A stretch of DNA of 49,900 nucleotides, from IMG/VR virus record IMGVR_UViG_3300025430_000035, positions 1-49,900 of that record; one strand, 5' to 3'. Below, piece after piece: positions 33,387-42,121 of the stretch. The position numbers were made by a program, and so were the translations under genes. How positions within the stretch are numbered: position 1 is the stretch's first letter; each line of letters opens with the position of its first letter. Source of the DNA: a virus. The notes beneath the pieces were generated by a model. That model had not been told where the DNA came from. It saw only the letters and a list, made by a program, of their open reading frames with translations, and did not search any database.

Positions 33387-33830
33387 TTAACTTGATGCAA
33401 ATAACGCGCTATTGATACTGTAAACACCTCTTAACCTTACAATTAAAGCGGCTTGTGAACCATCAAACGGCACTTCTTGGATGCTTGATAGAACGCAATT
33501 GTTTAATTGAAAAGGAGATAAAGTTTGCGTATCAGGGTAAATTGTTACCGAACCTAAAGTGGTGTTGGTTTCAATTTGAGTCTTATACGCATTACCTAGT
33601 GCTTGAGTACGCAAAAGGTGAATTGTTACAGTCCCAAAAATATATGGCTCTGGGCTGGTTACTGCTCCAGTTAAAGTGCCAATAAGTTGAGAAGTATCGC
33701 CTTCAAAGCCTAAACTAATTGCTTCTTTAGCCAGATAGCCTGATGTGACATTCAGTTGAGTGAAGTCAGCATAAACTACGCTGGCTAATAGCCGATTTAA
33801 TGTACCTTGTTGGATTTGTGGATTTGCCAT
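33387..33830 (-). CDS. Tail tube protein
   Basis: 147 residues. Located right after the sheath gene and followed by a terminator, as expected for the second very abundant tail protein. Beta-rich (NRLLASVVYADFTQLNVTSG, GTVTIHLLRTQALGNAYKTQIE, SVTIYPDTQTLSPFQLNNCVL), consistent with a tube fold that stacks as hexameric rings inside the sheath. The assignment rests on position, size and fold character. Confidence 0.8.
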   Translation of the reverse strand: MANPQIQQGTLNRLLASVVYADFTQLNVTSGYLAKEAISLGFEGDTSQLIGTLTGAVTSPEPYIFGTVTIHLLRTQALGNAYKTQIETNTTLGSVTIYPDTQTLSPFQLNNCVLSSIQEVPFDGSQAALIVRLRGVYSINSALFASS

Positions 33831-33842
33831 TTATTTTTCCCC

Positions 33843-35174
33843 TTAAACTGGAATGTTGCTTGCAGTTAAGTAGATCGTAATGGAACTGAATCCACGCAAT
33901 GGAACAAATGTCAGGCTCAAGCCGTTATAAGTACCTGTTGCATAATCACCGGGATGCTGTGCTACATAAGTAGTAAACGGAGTTGCCACTACATTAGCAG
34001 GTGAAAGAATCAATCCAAACGAAATACCATTATTTACAGTCGCTTGTGCTACTTTTTGCAAGGTATTAATACCAGCTTGGTTGTAATACAAAGGATTTGT
34101 TGGCAAATTAGAACCATTAATAATTGCCGCAGATAATGACTGAGCAACATTAATAGAAAGCCAATCCACACAATACCAGTAATTAAATGGGTTTAAATCC
34201 ATGTAAGTACCGCCTTCAATCAGCGTATTTGAAATGCCGCCTTGTGCGCCTGTACCTACCCAGTTCACACCATTAGCCAACAAAGTTACTTGTTGAGTAT
34301 TGCTTAGAACATAAGGAGTTACTGAATAAATGTAAGTATATTCAAGAGGTGAAGCTAAATTAACTGAGCTTGGGTTATAGCCCAAAATTACATAAAAAAT
34401 AGCCGCAGTACTAAATTCAATTGCTGGTGCGCTTGGACTTTGTAATGTAACAAAAGCTGATTTAATCCCATCCCATCCAGCATAAGTAGCTAAAGTAGAG
34501 GTTACATAAAAGTATACTTGTGCAGTAGTACCTTCATATTGTGCCGCCATTACTTGTGCATCGCTTACATCCCATGTTGTAGGAAGTAAATAGCTATAAA
34601 ACTGTGGAGTTGGAGAAGTCGGAAGATGATTAACATTTTCTTCAATATAAGTATTTAATGCAGTAACGCCGTCAGCAACAGTAGTTGTTCCTAACTCTAA
34701 TACATACACGCCTTGCGGTGTTTTAATTGTTGTACCTGCTTGAGCAAAGAAAGTATTGCCCATTGCTGTTAACTCTAAAGTAGAATTAAGTTGCAAAGTT
34801 CCCGCAATTGTTTCAGAACCCGGATTTGTCAATAATGGATAAGTAACTGTATTTGTGCCAGTAGAAGTACCAGCAAAAGTGCCGTTATATCCTGTTGGAA
34901 CGCTTCCAGCAATAACAATTTGAACTGTATCACCGCTTGGAATACCATGAGCAGTAGTGGTTGTAACAGTTACCACATTGGTTGCCCAAGTAAGAGAAGT
35001 AATTGCAGTTGCAGGTCTAAGGATGCTGGTTAAATCACTTAACTGAGTTAACAGTTGAGTAGTTCCAGCGGCTAAAGTTGTACCACCTTGTGATACAAAC
35101 GCCCCTGTCTGCTGTAGCTGATTAGGTGCGCTTGCCACTTGTTGAGTGACAACGACATTTACAATATTTGGCAT
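33843..35174 (-). CDS. Tail sheath protein (DUF3383-like)
   Basis: 443 residues. Forms the contractile tube around the tail. Sequence features of the DUF3383 sheath type: N-terminal beta strand, FFAQAGTTIKTPQGVYVLELG, TTAQVYFYVTSTLATYAGWDGIKS, a repeated NNxIxFGLILSPANV-like strand and a C-terminal handshake strand region (PLRGFSSITIYLTASNIPV). Residues 57-128 are an extra beta-domain (TAHGIPSGDTVQIVIAGSVPTGYNG) similar to that in the J protein. Downstream of the connector genes. Confidence 0.88.
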   Translation of the reverse strand: MPNIVNVVVTQQVASAPNQLQQTGAFVSQGGTTLAAGTTQLLTQLSDLTSILRPATAITSLTWATNVVTVTTTTAHGIPSGDTVQIVIAGSVPTGYNGTFAGTSTGTNTVTYPLLTNPGSETIAGTLQLNSTLELTAMGNTFFAQAGTTIKTPQGVYVLELGTTTVADGVTALNTYIEENVNHLPTSPTPQFYSYLLPTTWDVSDAQVMAAQYEGTTAQVYFYVTSTLATYAGWDGIKSAFVTLQSPSAPAIEFSTAAIFYVILGYNPSSVNLASPLEYTYIYSVTPYVLSNTQQVTLLANGVNWVGTGAQGGISNTLIEGGTYMDLNPFNYWYCVDWLSINVAQSLSAAIINGSNLPTNPLYYNQAGINTLQKVAQATVNNGISFGLILSPANVVATPFTTYVAQHPGDYATGTYNGLSLTFVPLRGFSSITIYLTASNIPV

Positions 35175-35187
35175 AATTGCCCCCTAA

Positions 35188-35502
35188 TTAGTTAAAGCTA
35201 ACAGAAACAGTACCAGTTGGTGGCGGTGTAATAACAATACCTACAGAGCATGGGAAATTAATTACATAAGTTCCAACAGCTTCAGGAATTACTGCTACTA
35301 AATTTGCAGTAACAAGACCTGATGTTGCCGCATGGTCAAAAACAGTACCAACAGATGATCCAGCAATAAGTACATTAACTGTACAGATGCGACCCGGAAC
35401 AGTTTTAATTACTGTTGTAGTAGTAATGTTTAAAAATGAATGAATACCTAGACCAGTAGAAACTGCGCCATTCTGGATTGCTGGGTTTGAAGTAATTGCC
35501 AT
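35188..35502 (-). CDS. Small structural protein, 104 aa
   Basis: Start at ATG 35502, with AAGGAG seven bases upstream; the in-frame start at 35523 would place the binding site inside the gene. Beta-rich and nearly uncharged (TTTTVIKTVPGRICTVNVLIAGSSVGTVFDH), ending GTVSVSFN. It probably decorates the capsid or tail. The strong ribosome binding site suggests high expression. No specific family. Confidence 0.7.
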   Translation of the reverse strand: MAITSNPAIQNGAVSTGLGIHSFLNITTTTVIKTVPGRICTVNVLIAGSSVGTVFDHAATSGLVTANLVAVIPEAVGTYVINFPCSVGIVITPPPTGTVSVSFN

Positions 35503-35569
35503 TTTGTAACTCCTTTTATACACTTAGGTTGATTTAACACATCTTACTACTTAATTTTACAACTGAAAA

Positions 35570-36562
35570 CTATTCCGCAGGGGTAACTTCCATGAAAGCG
35601 TGTTCAATTAATTGCCTTGCAATATCGTTTACTGTACTTTGGTAATAACTTACTTCAAAAGTAATGGTTTTCTTTTGAGCCATGATGCCAAGTTCCGATT
35701 GGGTCATTTTTTCATCCTGCATTACTGGCATATTCATTAAGCCAATATTGTCGGTATTTCGGCTGTAATCAAGTATATATTGCACAAAATTAAGGGCTTC
35801 ATGGTTACGGATGCCATACATAGTGATTTTTACAGTATCTTTGACCAATTGAAAAGGATTGGAATTGGGGTCTAATAGTGGAAAATCTTGCAATGCAGTA
35901 GTTAGGCTTGGATTAATATCGACAGCCGCATAAGCTGGGACAATGTTTTGGTCTACCAAATAAGACGGGTACATAGGGAAAAATTGGTTCAAACTAAGCC
36001 AAATAGGTAAGCTATTGGACACAATTACGCTTTGAGTATCAAATCCTGTCATTGTGTCAATGATTTGGGTATTCATTACTGAATACAGCGCATCGCCACG
36101 ATAATGGTATAAATCGGCTTGTTTGTAGAAGTTTGCCCTAGTATTAAAGGCAAATCGCATCCCTTGATAAGTTGCTATATATTGAAACTGAGGGTTAATT
36201 AAGTTGAAATCGGCTATTTCTACCAAAGAAGTAAAAGTAGTGTGGTTAAACACAGTTTGACGATCTTCCAACATTTGAACATCACTACTAAAATGGAATG
36301 AGCCACTAGCTACTAATTGTCTTGCAGGTACGCCTTCAGGGTAATTGTTATAAAGTAATTTGTTATATTGCGATGCGTTAAAAAGGGCAGAATCAGTCAA
36401 AAGACTAGCATTTACCCAAAAAACATACCCATCTAAAGGCAATACAAGCTTCACATAAAGGGTAAAAGTGACTTGTTCATTATTTGATAAGGTTTCTACG
36501 CCTTGAGCTAATCCAGAAGCTAATTGAGGTTTTGCTGTTGCGGCTTCTACGGCTGATGCCAT
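35570..36562 (-). CDS. Virion structural protein, 330 aa
   Basis: LSNNEQVTFTLYVKLVLPLDGYVFWVNASLL and SGSFHFSSDVQMLEDRQTVFNHTTFTSL (in parts) are beta-rich; EALNFVQYILDYSRNTDNIGLMNMPVMQDEK follows. Large proteins of this type lie between head-tail connector genes and the sheath in related contractile phages; a tail terminator or neck role is plausible. No family I can name. Confidence 0.65.
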   Translation of the reverse strand: MASAVEAATAKPQLASGLAQGVETLSNNEQVTFTLYVKLVLPLDGYVFWVNASLLTDSALFNASQYNKLLYNNYPEGVPARQLVASGSFHFSSDVQMLEDRQTVFNHTTFTSLVEIADFNLINPQFQYIATYQGMRFAFNTRANFYKQADLYHYRGDALYSVMNTQIIDTMTGFDTQSVIVSNSLPIWLSLNQFFPMYPSYLVDQNIVPAYAAVDINPSLTTALQDFPLLDPNSNPFQLVKDTVKITMYGIRNHEALNFVQYILDYSRNTDNIGLMNMPVMQDEKMTQSELGIMAQKKTITFEVSYYQSTVNDIARQLIEHAFMEVTPAE

Positions 36563-37056
36563 TATTTAATCTCCGCTTTTAAAGAAGCTTCAAATACGCC
36601 AGAATAGATAAAGGATGGGCGTGGGTTGCGTTTTTTAACCGCTTTACCGCCTCCGCGTTTGCCTTTTATCCAGCGTTTAGCTGTTACGCCTTTTTCAAAG
36701 CGATAGCTAGTTCCATCTAATGCGGCTTGGGTCGGTATACCTCGTTCACCATACATAGCCGCAACTTTTTCTACTTCTTGATTAGTAATAAAGTTGTGCA
36801 TTTTGTCGGTAATTTCTTCGGAACTTACGGCAAATACGCTTGCTATATCAACCGATTCACCTTTTAGCATCATTTCTAAGCCAATTGCGGCATCTTTAGC
36901 TATTAATTCGGATATTTCTTTTTCGCGGAAATTATAAAACATTGAAAATAAGCCGTAGCGTTTTTCCAAGTCCATGCCTACGGAATAAGTGCTTCCGCCT
37001 TCTGGCTCTGGAACATCTATTACGCCTAGACCTAGTTTAATCAAGTTAAACCCCAA
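36562..37056 (-). CDS. Head-tail joining / virion morphogenesis protein
   Basis: Up to 164 residues from TTG 37056, overlapping the upstream gene by 16 bases. Another TTG at 37044 overlaps the upstream stop, and ATG 36975 would give 137 residues; the start is uncertain. The C-terminus is basic (KRWIKGKRGGGKAVKKRNPRPSFIYSGVFEASLK), as in many tail-completion proteins. Assigned by position between two connector-region genes. Confidence 0.6.
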   Translation of the reverse strand: MGFNLIKLGLGVIDVPEPEGGSTYSVGMDLEKRYGLFSMFYNFREKEISELIAKDAAIGLEMMLKGESVDIASVFAVSSEEITDKMHNFITNQEVEKVAAMYGERGIPTQAALDGTSYRFEKGVTAKRWIKGKRGGGKAVKKRNPRPSFIYSGVFEASLKAEIK

Positions 37057-37499
37057 AGAGTGCCAAGTTGTTGCATATACGATAGCGCTACACGCCCGTA
37101 AGGGTCTTTAATTCGTTGTAGGTCTAAGAGGCTCAAGTCGCGCAATCCGTGTCCTATAGAGAGTGCTTCATGGGTGCTTACATCGCCAGCGGCATTTATG
37201 ACGCCAGCTACAAAGTTATTAATGCCAAATTGATTGCGTAATGTGGTGAAATAGGTTTGACCGGGATAATCTTGCTGAAACTGCAATAGTTGGCTACCGC
37301 CCCAGTTATAGACTGTTAAAGTGTAAATGTCCTTTACTGTATTAGCAAAATCAGTCGGAACAATGTCTTTAGCGATTACATATGCATAGTTCCAGCCCGG
37401 ATCATCAGGGGACATAGCAGTTGTGGGTATCCCCATAACGGCTTGCGCCCACGCGATAAATCCTGTTAAAGAAGGGGGACTTACGATTGGATCAGCCAT
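37041..37499 (-). CDS. Head-tail connector/completion protein, 152 aa
   Basis: SLTGFIAWAQAVMGIPTTAMSPDD is followed by a mostly helical sequence (FANTVKDIYTLTVYNWGGSQLLQFQQDYPGQTYF). Size, position after the capsid block and helical character suit an adaptor of the portal or neck. The gene begins after a strong terminator, so it needs its own promoter or read-through. No named family. Confidence 0.6.
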   Translation of the reverse strand: MADPIVSPPSLTGFIAWAQAVMGIPTTAMSPDDPGWNYAYVIAKDIVPTDFANTVKDIYTLTVYNWGGSQLLQFQQDYPGQTYFTTLRNQFGINNFVAGVINAAGDVSTHEALSIGHGLRDLSLLDLQRIKDPYGRVALSYMQQLGTLWGLT

Positions 37500-37538
37500 A
37501 GAACTATCCTAGAAATATTTTTTACATTCTAAATCAAA

Positions 37539-37556
37539 AACTCCCCGAAGGGAGTT
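37539..37556 (-). terminator. UUCG-loop terminator
   Basis: Perfect stem AACTCCC (37539-37545) with GGGAGTT (37550-37556). Read leftward the loop is TTCG and the stem is followed by TTTTTGA. It comes directly after the gene ending at 37560. Confidence 0.9.
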
Positions 37557-37559
37557 CTT

Positions 37560-38069
37560 TTATACCGACTTTCTTGGTCTACCACGACCTTTTTGTCCTT
37601 CGCCTTCATGTATGACTTCAATTCTTTGGTCAAACTTTACTTCTTGATCCGCGGCGTTCTTTTTATCTTCAGTTACTTCAAACTCAATACCGCCTTTTTG
37701 CTTAATACCCATTTCTTGGGCTTTAAGCGAAATGATCTGATCTTGAGCCGCCGCTGTAATGCTTCTAGCTTCTTGGGCGCGATCAATATTTTCTTGATCC
37801 GATTGCCCAATACCCGCTTCAATAGCTTCTACGCTAATTGGTTTGCCAAAACGATAGCAAAGCCCACCAAAGCCTTTTTTGACGTGAGTTGCTTCCATTA
37901 ACCCATAAGGAAGGTGCTGTTTAATAATAACGTCAGCTTCTACTTGGGTTTGAACCAAACGCATTTGCGCTCCAGCCCTGATTTTATGAGAAAAAGGTCT
38001 TTGATTCTCTGGCAACATATAAGTAAACAAAAAATCTTGCTTAGAGCAGTTTGCAATAAATAATTCCAT
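37560..38069 (-). CDS. Hypothetical phage protein, 169 aa
   Basis: MELFIANCSKQDFLFTYMLPE and LRKSV-like ends; QMRLVQTQVEADVIIKQHLPYGLMEA and KKGFGGLCYRFGKPI form a compact N-terminal region. The C-terminal 75 residues are charged and probably disordered, ending GRGRPRKSV. Similar proteins sit between capsid and connector genes in several contractile phages. It is flanked by two terminators, so it may be expressed as a separate unit. Function unknown. Confidence 0.65.
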   Translation of the reverse strand: MELFIANCSKQDFLFTYMLPENQRPFSHKIRAGAQMRLVQTQVEADVIIKQHLPYGLMEATHVKKGFGGLCYRFGKPISVEAIEAGIGQSDQENIDRAQEARSITAAAQDQIISLKAQEMGIKQKGGIEFEVTEDKKNAADQEVKFDQRIEVIHEGEGQKGRGRPRKSV

Positions 38070-38180
38070 GATATTTCCCCTAGATGGGTGGGGGATTGAT
38101 GATGCGAGGTTTTTTAGACCTCCAACCCCCCATAAAGAAAGTAACCAGCATCACTTGGTTTCTTAAATCTTGCTAAAAAA
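38070..38180. other. Intergenic segment downstream of capsid gene
   Basis: 111 non-coding bases between the start of the gene at 38069 and the capsid terminator. It contains a small hairpin GAGGT...ACCTC (38105-38121) and an imperfect inverted repeat around 38136-38165. I do not see a convincing promoter, although one would be needed if the terminator is efficient. Confidence 0.4.
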
Positions 38181-38196
38181 CCGCCCCGAAGGGCGG
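38181..38196 (-). terminator. UUCG-loop terminator after major capsid gene
   Basis: Perfect stem CCGCCC (38181-38186) with GGGCGG (38191-38196). Read leftward the loop is TTCG and a run of six T follows. It lies 22 bases after the capsid stop. It is the strongest terminator in the late block and would isolate high-level capsid transcription. Confidence 0.93.
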
Positions 38197-38218
38197 CTAC
38201 AACTTCCCGTGAAGGATT

Positions 38219-39244
38219 TTAATAAGCGGCTGACAAAATTGTCATACCTTCTGGACGGATACCCCAACCTGAAGTGCTACGCATTGTGTAGAGGGTGGTA
38301 ATACCGCCGTCTGGCAATGGAGTAGGAATTTCAGTTGGTGCGGCTACGTCACAAAGCATCAAAGTAGTTGCAGTTTGATTTGGCGTCAAAGTAGCAAATA
38401 CGTTGGTGTTGATTTGTGCATTAGCGCGTGGGATTTTCAGTTCTGGAGCAACCAAAATGATTGCATCAGTACCGCCGTAGCCTTGACCAACGAGAGTATC
38501 GTCAGCCGCGAAGGAAACATCATCGCCACCAGCCCAAGAAGCTACAGTTTCAACTAATCCAGCGGCGGTTTCTACACCAGCACCAATACGTTGGAATTGT
38601 GTCAATGACACGATGCCGCCGTAAGAGATTTGTTGAATGAAGCGTTGTGGAGCTAGGAAAACTAAACGCAATGGTTGACCAATTTGCAGAGTGGTAGTTT
38701 TTAGGTTACCAATCATGTTCAACAAGAACTGAGCTAATTGACCTGAATCCCATGTGCTATAGCCAACATTACCATTGCTATCTGCGCCTAAGTTCACGCG
38801 TGTAGCGCCAGCAGTATTGAGCAAGCCTTCGCCATTGGCTGGGTTATAGCCATAGAGAAGTGCATTACGCAACTGTTGAGCGATACCTTGACGAGCCGCT
38901 AAACGGAGAGCTTCTGGTAGGGCATAACCCCAAGCACCAGTAGCCGCTTCATCGAAGTTGTCATATTGCGCGCGGGTTTGTAGACGATAAGTAGCAGTAC
39001 TAATCATCGAAGGGATAACAGATGCGCTAGGCAACTGGTTAGCCGTTGATTGATTAGCTGATACTTGAGTTGTCAACTGAACTTTTTTAGCATAAACATA
39101 AAGGTCAGCTTCACCGAGGCGAGGCATAGGATTCTCTGTTGCCAGAGTTGTAAACGCACCAGAAGCCAAGCTATATTGCATAATTAGCTCAGGCATCATG
39201 TGATGCGGATTTACTGTTACATACGAAGGTGCAAAACCTGACAT
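38219..39244 (-). CDS. Major capsid protein
   Basis: 341 residues. PEALRLAARQGIAQQLRNALLYGYNPANGEGLLN, LRLVFLAPQRFIQQIS and PELKIPRANAQINTNVFATLTPNQT (in parts) match DUF2184-like HK97-fold capsid proteins. It lies after the protease, scaffold-like and decoration genes and before a strong terminator, as expected for the most abundant virion protein. No N-terminal delta domain is obvious, consistent with a separate scaffold. Confidence 0.88.
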   Translation of the reverse strand: MSGFAPSYVTVNPHHMMPELIMQYSLASGAFTTLATENPMPRLGEADLYVYAKKVQLTTQVSANQSTANQLPSASVIPSMISTATYRLQTRAQYDNFDEAATGAWGYALPEALRLAARQGIAQQLRNALLYGYNPANGEGLLNTAGATRVNLGADSNGNVGYSTWDSGQLAQFLLNMIGNLKTTTLQIGQPLRLVFLAPQRFIQQISYGGIVSLTQFQRIGAGVETAAGLVETVASWAGGDDVSFAADDTLVGQGYGGTDAIILVAPELKIPRANAQINTNVFATLTPNQTATTLMLCDVAAPTEIPTPLPDGGITTLYTMRSTSGWGIRPEGMTILSAAY

Positions 39245-39259
39245 GATCTAGTTCCTTTC

Positions 39260-39919
39260 TTAGATTTGAACTACTGCTACAGGAGCAGAAGTAGAACCAC
39301 CAACAATGGTATTAGACCAGTTAGCGTTACCAGTAACAGAACTATAGCTTACGATCTTGTTACCAGAAGTACTGATACGCAAGATTTTGCAAGGAACAGC
39401 AAAGTTGCTTGTAGAGGTTGTTGTTAAACGGAAATTTACTGTATCCCAATAAACAGTTTCAACGATAGAAGAACCTGCCAAAGCTACTACAGAAGCATCA
39501 CAAGGCAATGGAATACGCGCGCCGCTACCAAAACGATAGAAGTTTACGGACATACCGGGTGAATACAAAGGAGCAGTACTTTGTGGGGTTGTAATACCTT
39601 GGAAAGCTTGGTTGAATACAGCGATACCTGTAGGAGCAGTAGCTTCATCTGATTGGATGATTGTTCCGCCTAATGTATCAGTACCGGGCTGATAGTCACC
39701 AGAGTAAACGCCTTGTTGAGCAACAGGGATGATCTCTGAAATTGGAACACCGCCCCATAAAGGCAAAGTAGCCAAAGTTGAGAGAACACCACCAGCAAGA
39801 GCAAACTTAACTGCTGGATCATCTTGTGCATCGCCTTGGGTAAAACCTGCGCTGTTTACGTTAAATAAGCCAGCGGCATTGGTTGTCACCATTGGTTGGA
39901 GAGAAATTTGTGCGGTCAT
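39260..39919 (-). CDS. Head decoration or structural protein, 219 aa
   Basis: AGGVLSTLATLPLWGGVPISEIIPV and PGMSVNFYRFGSGARIPLPCDASVVALAGSS are beta-rich and nearly uncharged. Proteins of this size directly upstream of DUF2184 capsid genes are structural cement or head proteins in related phages. The four-residue end VVQI suggests a compact fold. Assigned by context. Confidence 0.65.
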   Translation of the reverse strand: MTAQISLQPMVTTNAAGLFNVNSAGFTQGDAQDDPAVKFALAGGVLSTLATLPLWGGVPISEIIPVAQQGVYSGDYQPGTDTLGGTIIQSDEATAPTGIAVFNQAFQGITTPQSTAPLYSPGMSVNFYRFGSGARIPLPCDASVVALAGSSIVETVYWDTVNFRLTTTSTSNFAVPCKILRISTSGNKIVSYSSVTGNANWSNTIVGGSTSAPVAVVQI

Positions 39920-39928
39920 GGCTTATCC

Positions 39929-40747
39929 TTAGCGCTTAAAGTTTTCAGTATTAAACTTCATAACCCGATATGCTGGGAGTTTGAAATCACCTAACCATGC
40001 TTCCATATCACCACGGAACTCTGTGATGGTACGACCAGCGCGGTCTTTTTTGTGCAATTCGATCAATTGACCTTTTGCAATTGCACCTGTGCCACGGGAA
40101 GCGGCGATAGCGTCAGCATAAACACGCTTTTCAACGACTGCAAGCATAGCTTCGTCTTTGATAGCATTGATATTTACGTTCTTCATTTCGTCACTATGGG
40201 CTTGCAAACCACGAACCATACGCTTGCGATAAGCAGTTAAGCTTTCACCAGACAATGGACGTGAAGCAGATTTACCAAAAGCTGAATAGACAGAATCCGC
40301 TTTTGCTTGACAATCAGCCATTACAGCTTCATCTTCATCAGCTTTTTTAGCTTCTTCTTCATCATCATCATCTTTTTTGAACTCCATGTGACCCGGATGT
40401 TCAACTTCGCCTTCATCATCAGGCTTAATTTCACCTTCGTCATGCTCTTTAGGATCAGAGTGCTCTGCATCCTTCTTAGCTTTACGCATCATGAATTTCT
40501 TAGCCTTGGCTTCAGACATATCGTCATCATCCTTTTTCATGGCTTCTTCTTCATCATCGTCATCACAAGCTTCCATGTCATCGTCTTTTTTGGCTTTCTT
40601 TTTGTCAGCCGCTGTGACTAATGGTGGAGCAGGTAAGTTTTTTTCCATTTCATCTTGACGGGTAATTACTTGACCCAATAAAGACATAATGGCATCTAAT
40701 TTATCGCCTTGGGCATCTGCCTTTGGCTCAATCTTATTTTCAGTCAT
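39929..40747 (-). CDS. Scaffold-like acidic head protein
   Basis: 272 residues from ATG 40747, which overlaps the protease stop; the ATG-like start at 40762 lies inside that gene. Residues 45-145 are long Asp/Glu/Lys clusters (for example DDDDEEEAMKKDDDD) and probably disordered. Residues 155-272 form an ordered helical domain (SLTAYRKRMVRGLQAHSDEMK, DMEAWLGDFKLPAYRVMKF). Position between prohead protease and capsid suits a scaffold; the C-terminal domain may contact the capsid. Confidence 0.7.
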   Translation of the reverse strand: MTENKIEPKADAQGDKLDAIMSLLGQVITRQDEMEKNLPAPPLVTAADKKKAKKDDDMEACDDDDEEEAMKKDDDDMSEAKAKKFMMRKAKKDAEHSDPKEHDEGEIKPDDEGEVEHPGHMEFKKDDDDEEEAKKADEDEAVMADCQAKADSVYSAFGKSASRPLSGESLTAYRKRMVRGLQAHSDEMKNVNINAIKDEAMLAVVEKRVYADAIAASRGTGAIAKGQLIELHKKDRAGRTITEFRGDMEAWLGDFKLPAYRVMKFNTENFKR

Positions 40748-42110
40748 TTTCAGACACCTCATTGTTAGTTAATAAAACTCCAGTAGCATCGCCACCTTTG
40801 TCCCATACTCCTTTTGAACCCCTAGCTTTCGTTACGATTGCTATGTGATCCAGCAGAAATGGCACACCTTCTATCAAGAGTGGCTCGCCATTCTCAGTAG
40901 TAAGTGTAATGTTACCAGCCGTTTCGTCAAATACAACGGCTGGGGAAGTCGAAATTTCGCCTTCACAAATTTCAGTTATTGCTTCTTGATTGTAAATCTT
41001 GGCAATTCCCCATACTTCATCGCCCTTAATGTAAGGCAACATAACGCTACCTACAGCACGAAGTTTAAATTCTTCGGGGGTTAATACTTGCGTTTCGGGG
41101 TGATCCATAATGACCATTAATCCATTGCAACGCTTTAAAAACTCATCATTTAAATAAAGAGAAGGGTCACGCCAAACGTGTTCGCCAATGCTGGATCGGA
41201 AAGCTAAACCTGTCCCTGTAATACGAATAGCAAATAAGCCAATATTGGCGTACATTTGCGGACTAGCCAATACGCCTTCGCTAATTAACTGAGCTATATC
41301 GGTTTCCGTTTTGGCTTTTGCTACTTTAAACGCTATTTCCATACCGGGGTGTAATGGTGTTGGTGGTGTATTAATATTGCACCAATCATAGCCTGTAGAC
41401 TCATAGTTCAAAGTCACATTGCCTTTATCTACATCACGCGCGATATAAGTACAAAACTGCCCATCATCAAATAAAACTTCTAATTTGCCTTCATACTCTA
41501 AACCTGTTTCTTCCTTGCACTCGCGCCTAGCGGCGCTTTCAAGGTCTGCATCTTTTTCGTTTTGGTGTCCGCCGGGTACTGCCCATGTTTGTGGATAGTC
41601 CCCGCCATTACCACGGCGAATTAGCAATATTTCTTCATCTTTAGTGACAAACATAATACCCGCGCAACGCCCACGCGCCCCAGCATCATTGGCTACAGGC
41701 TCAACGATAGAAGGTTCTTCAGGTACAGTTTCTACGGAATCTTCTTTACAATCATTTTCAGGAACTTTATCTTCCTCGTTCCCAAGCTTTACAATTATTT
41801 CGTCAGATTTTATGCCGTTAATGTGCTGGGCAATTTGGCGAAGTTTATCCCCAATATCTTTAACTTGAAGTTTTTGTAGCTCATGGCTTAAATCAATATG
41901 AGCTTCAGGAGTTAATAGCTGTGGGGCTTCATCGCCTTTTAACAGCTTAACTTCCATTTCTTTTAATAGCAGTTCGTCAAGCCATTCAAGATCGTTATCG
42001 TCTTTATGTTTGACAAACTTTTCGCCTACTGATTTCGGAATACCAATATTGGAATGACCTGATGCCGCCGCATACATGGCTTTTCGTTGCTGTTCCGACT
42101 TGAATGGCAT
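40740..42110 (-). CDS. Prohead protease (DUF2213) with internal Nudix hydrolase domain
   Basis: 456 residues in three parts. Residues 1-36 (PFKSEQQRKAMYAAASGHSN...) are a common phage head-protein start. Residues 148-262 are a Nudix domain; the box GGHQNEKDADLESAARRECKEETGL keeps RExxEExG but has one extra residue before it. Residues 285-440 are DUF2213, with VIMDHPE (333-339). DUF2213 is the prohead maturation protease; the role of the Nudix part, perhaps nucleotide clean-up or NAD-type hydrolysis, is unknown. First gene after MuF-like. Confidence 0.83.
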   Translation of the reverse strand: MPFKSEQQRKAMYAAASGHSNIGIPKSVGEKFVKHKDDNDLEWLDELLLKEMEVKLLKGDEAPQLLTPEAHIDLSHELQKLQVKDIGDKLRQIAQHINGIKSDEIIVKLGNEEDKVPENDCKEDSVETVPEEPSIVEPVANDAGARGRCAGIMFVTKDEEILLIRRGNGGDYPQTWAVPGGHQNEKDADLESAARRECKEETGLEYEGKLEVLFDDGQFCTYIARDVDKGNVTLNYESTGYDWCNINTPPTPLHPGMEIAFKVAKAKTETDIAQLISEGVLASPQMYANIGLFAIRITGTGLAFRSSIGEHVWRDPSLYLNDEFLKRCNGLMVIMDHPETQVLTPEEFKLRAVGSVMLPYIKGDEVWGIAKIYNQEAITEICEGEISTSPAVVFDETAGNITLTTENGEPLLIEGVPFLLDHIAIVTKARGSKGVWDKGGDATGVLLTNNEVSEND

Positions 42111-42121
42111 AGGCTAAAACC

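Noticed and set aside
40307-40621. 104-aa plus-strand ORF rich in Phe and Ile
   Set aside because: It is the antisense shadow of the Asp/Glu/Lys clusters in the scaffold-like gene.
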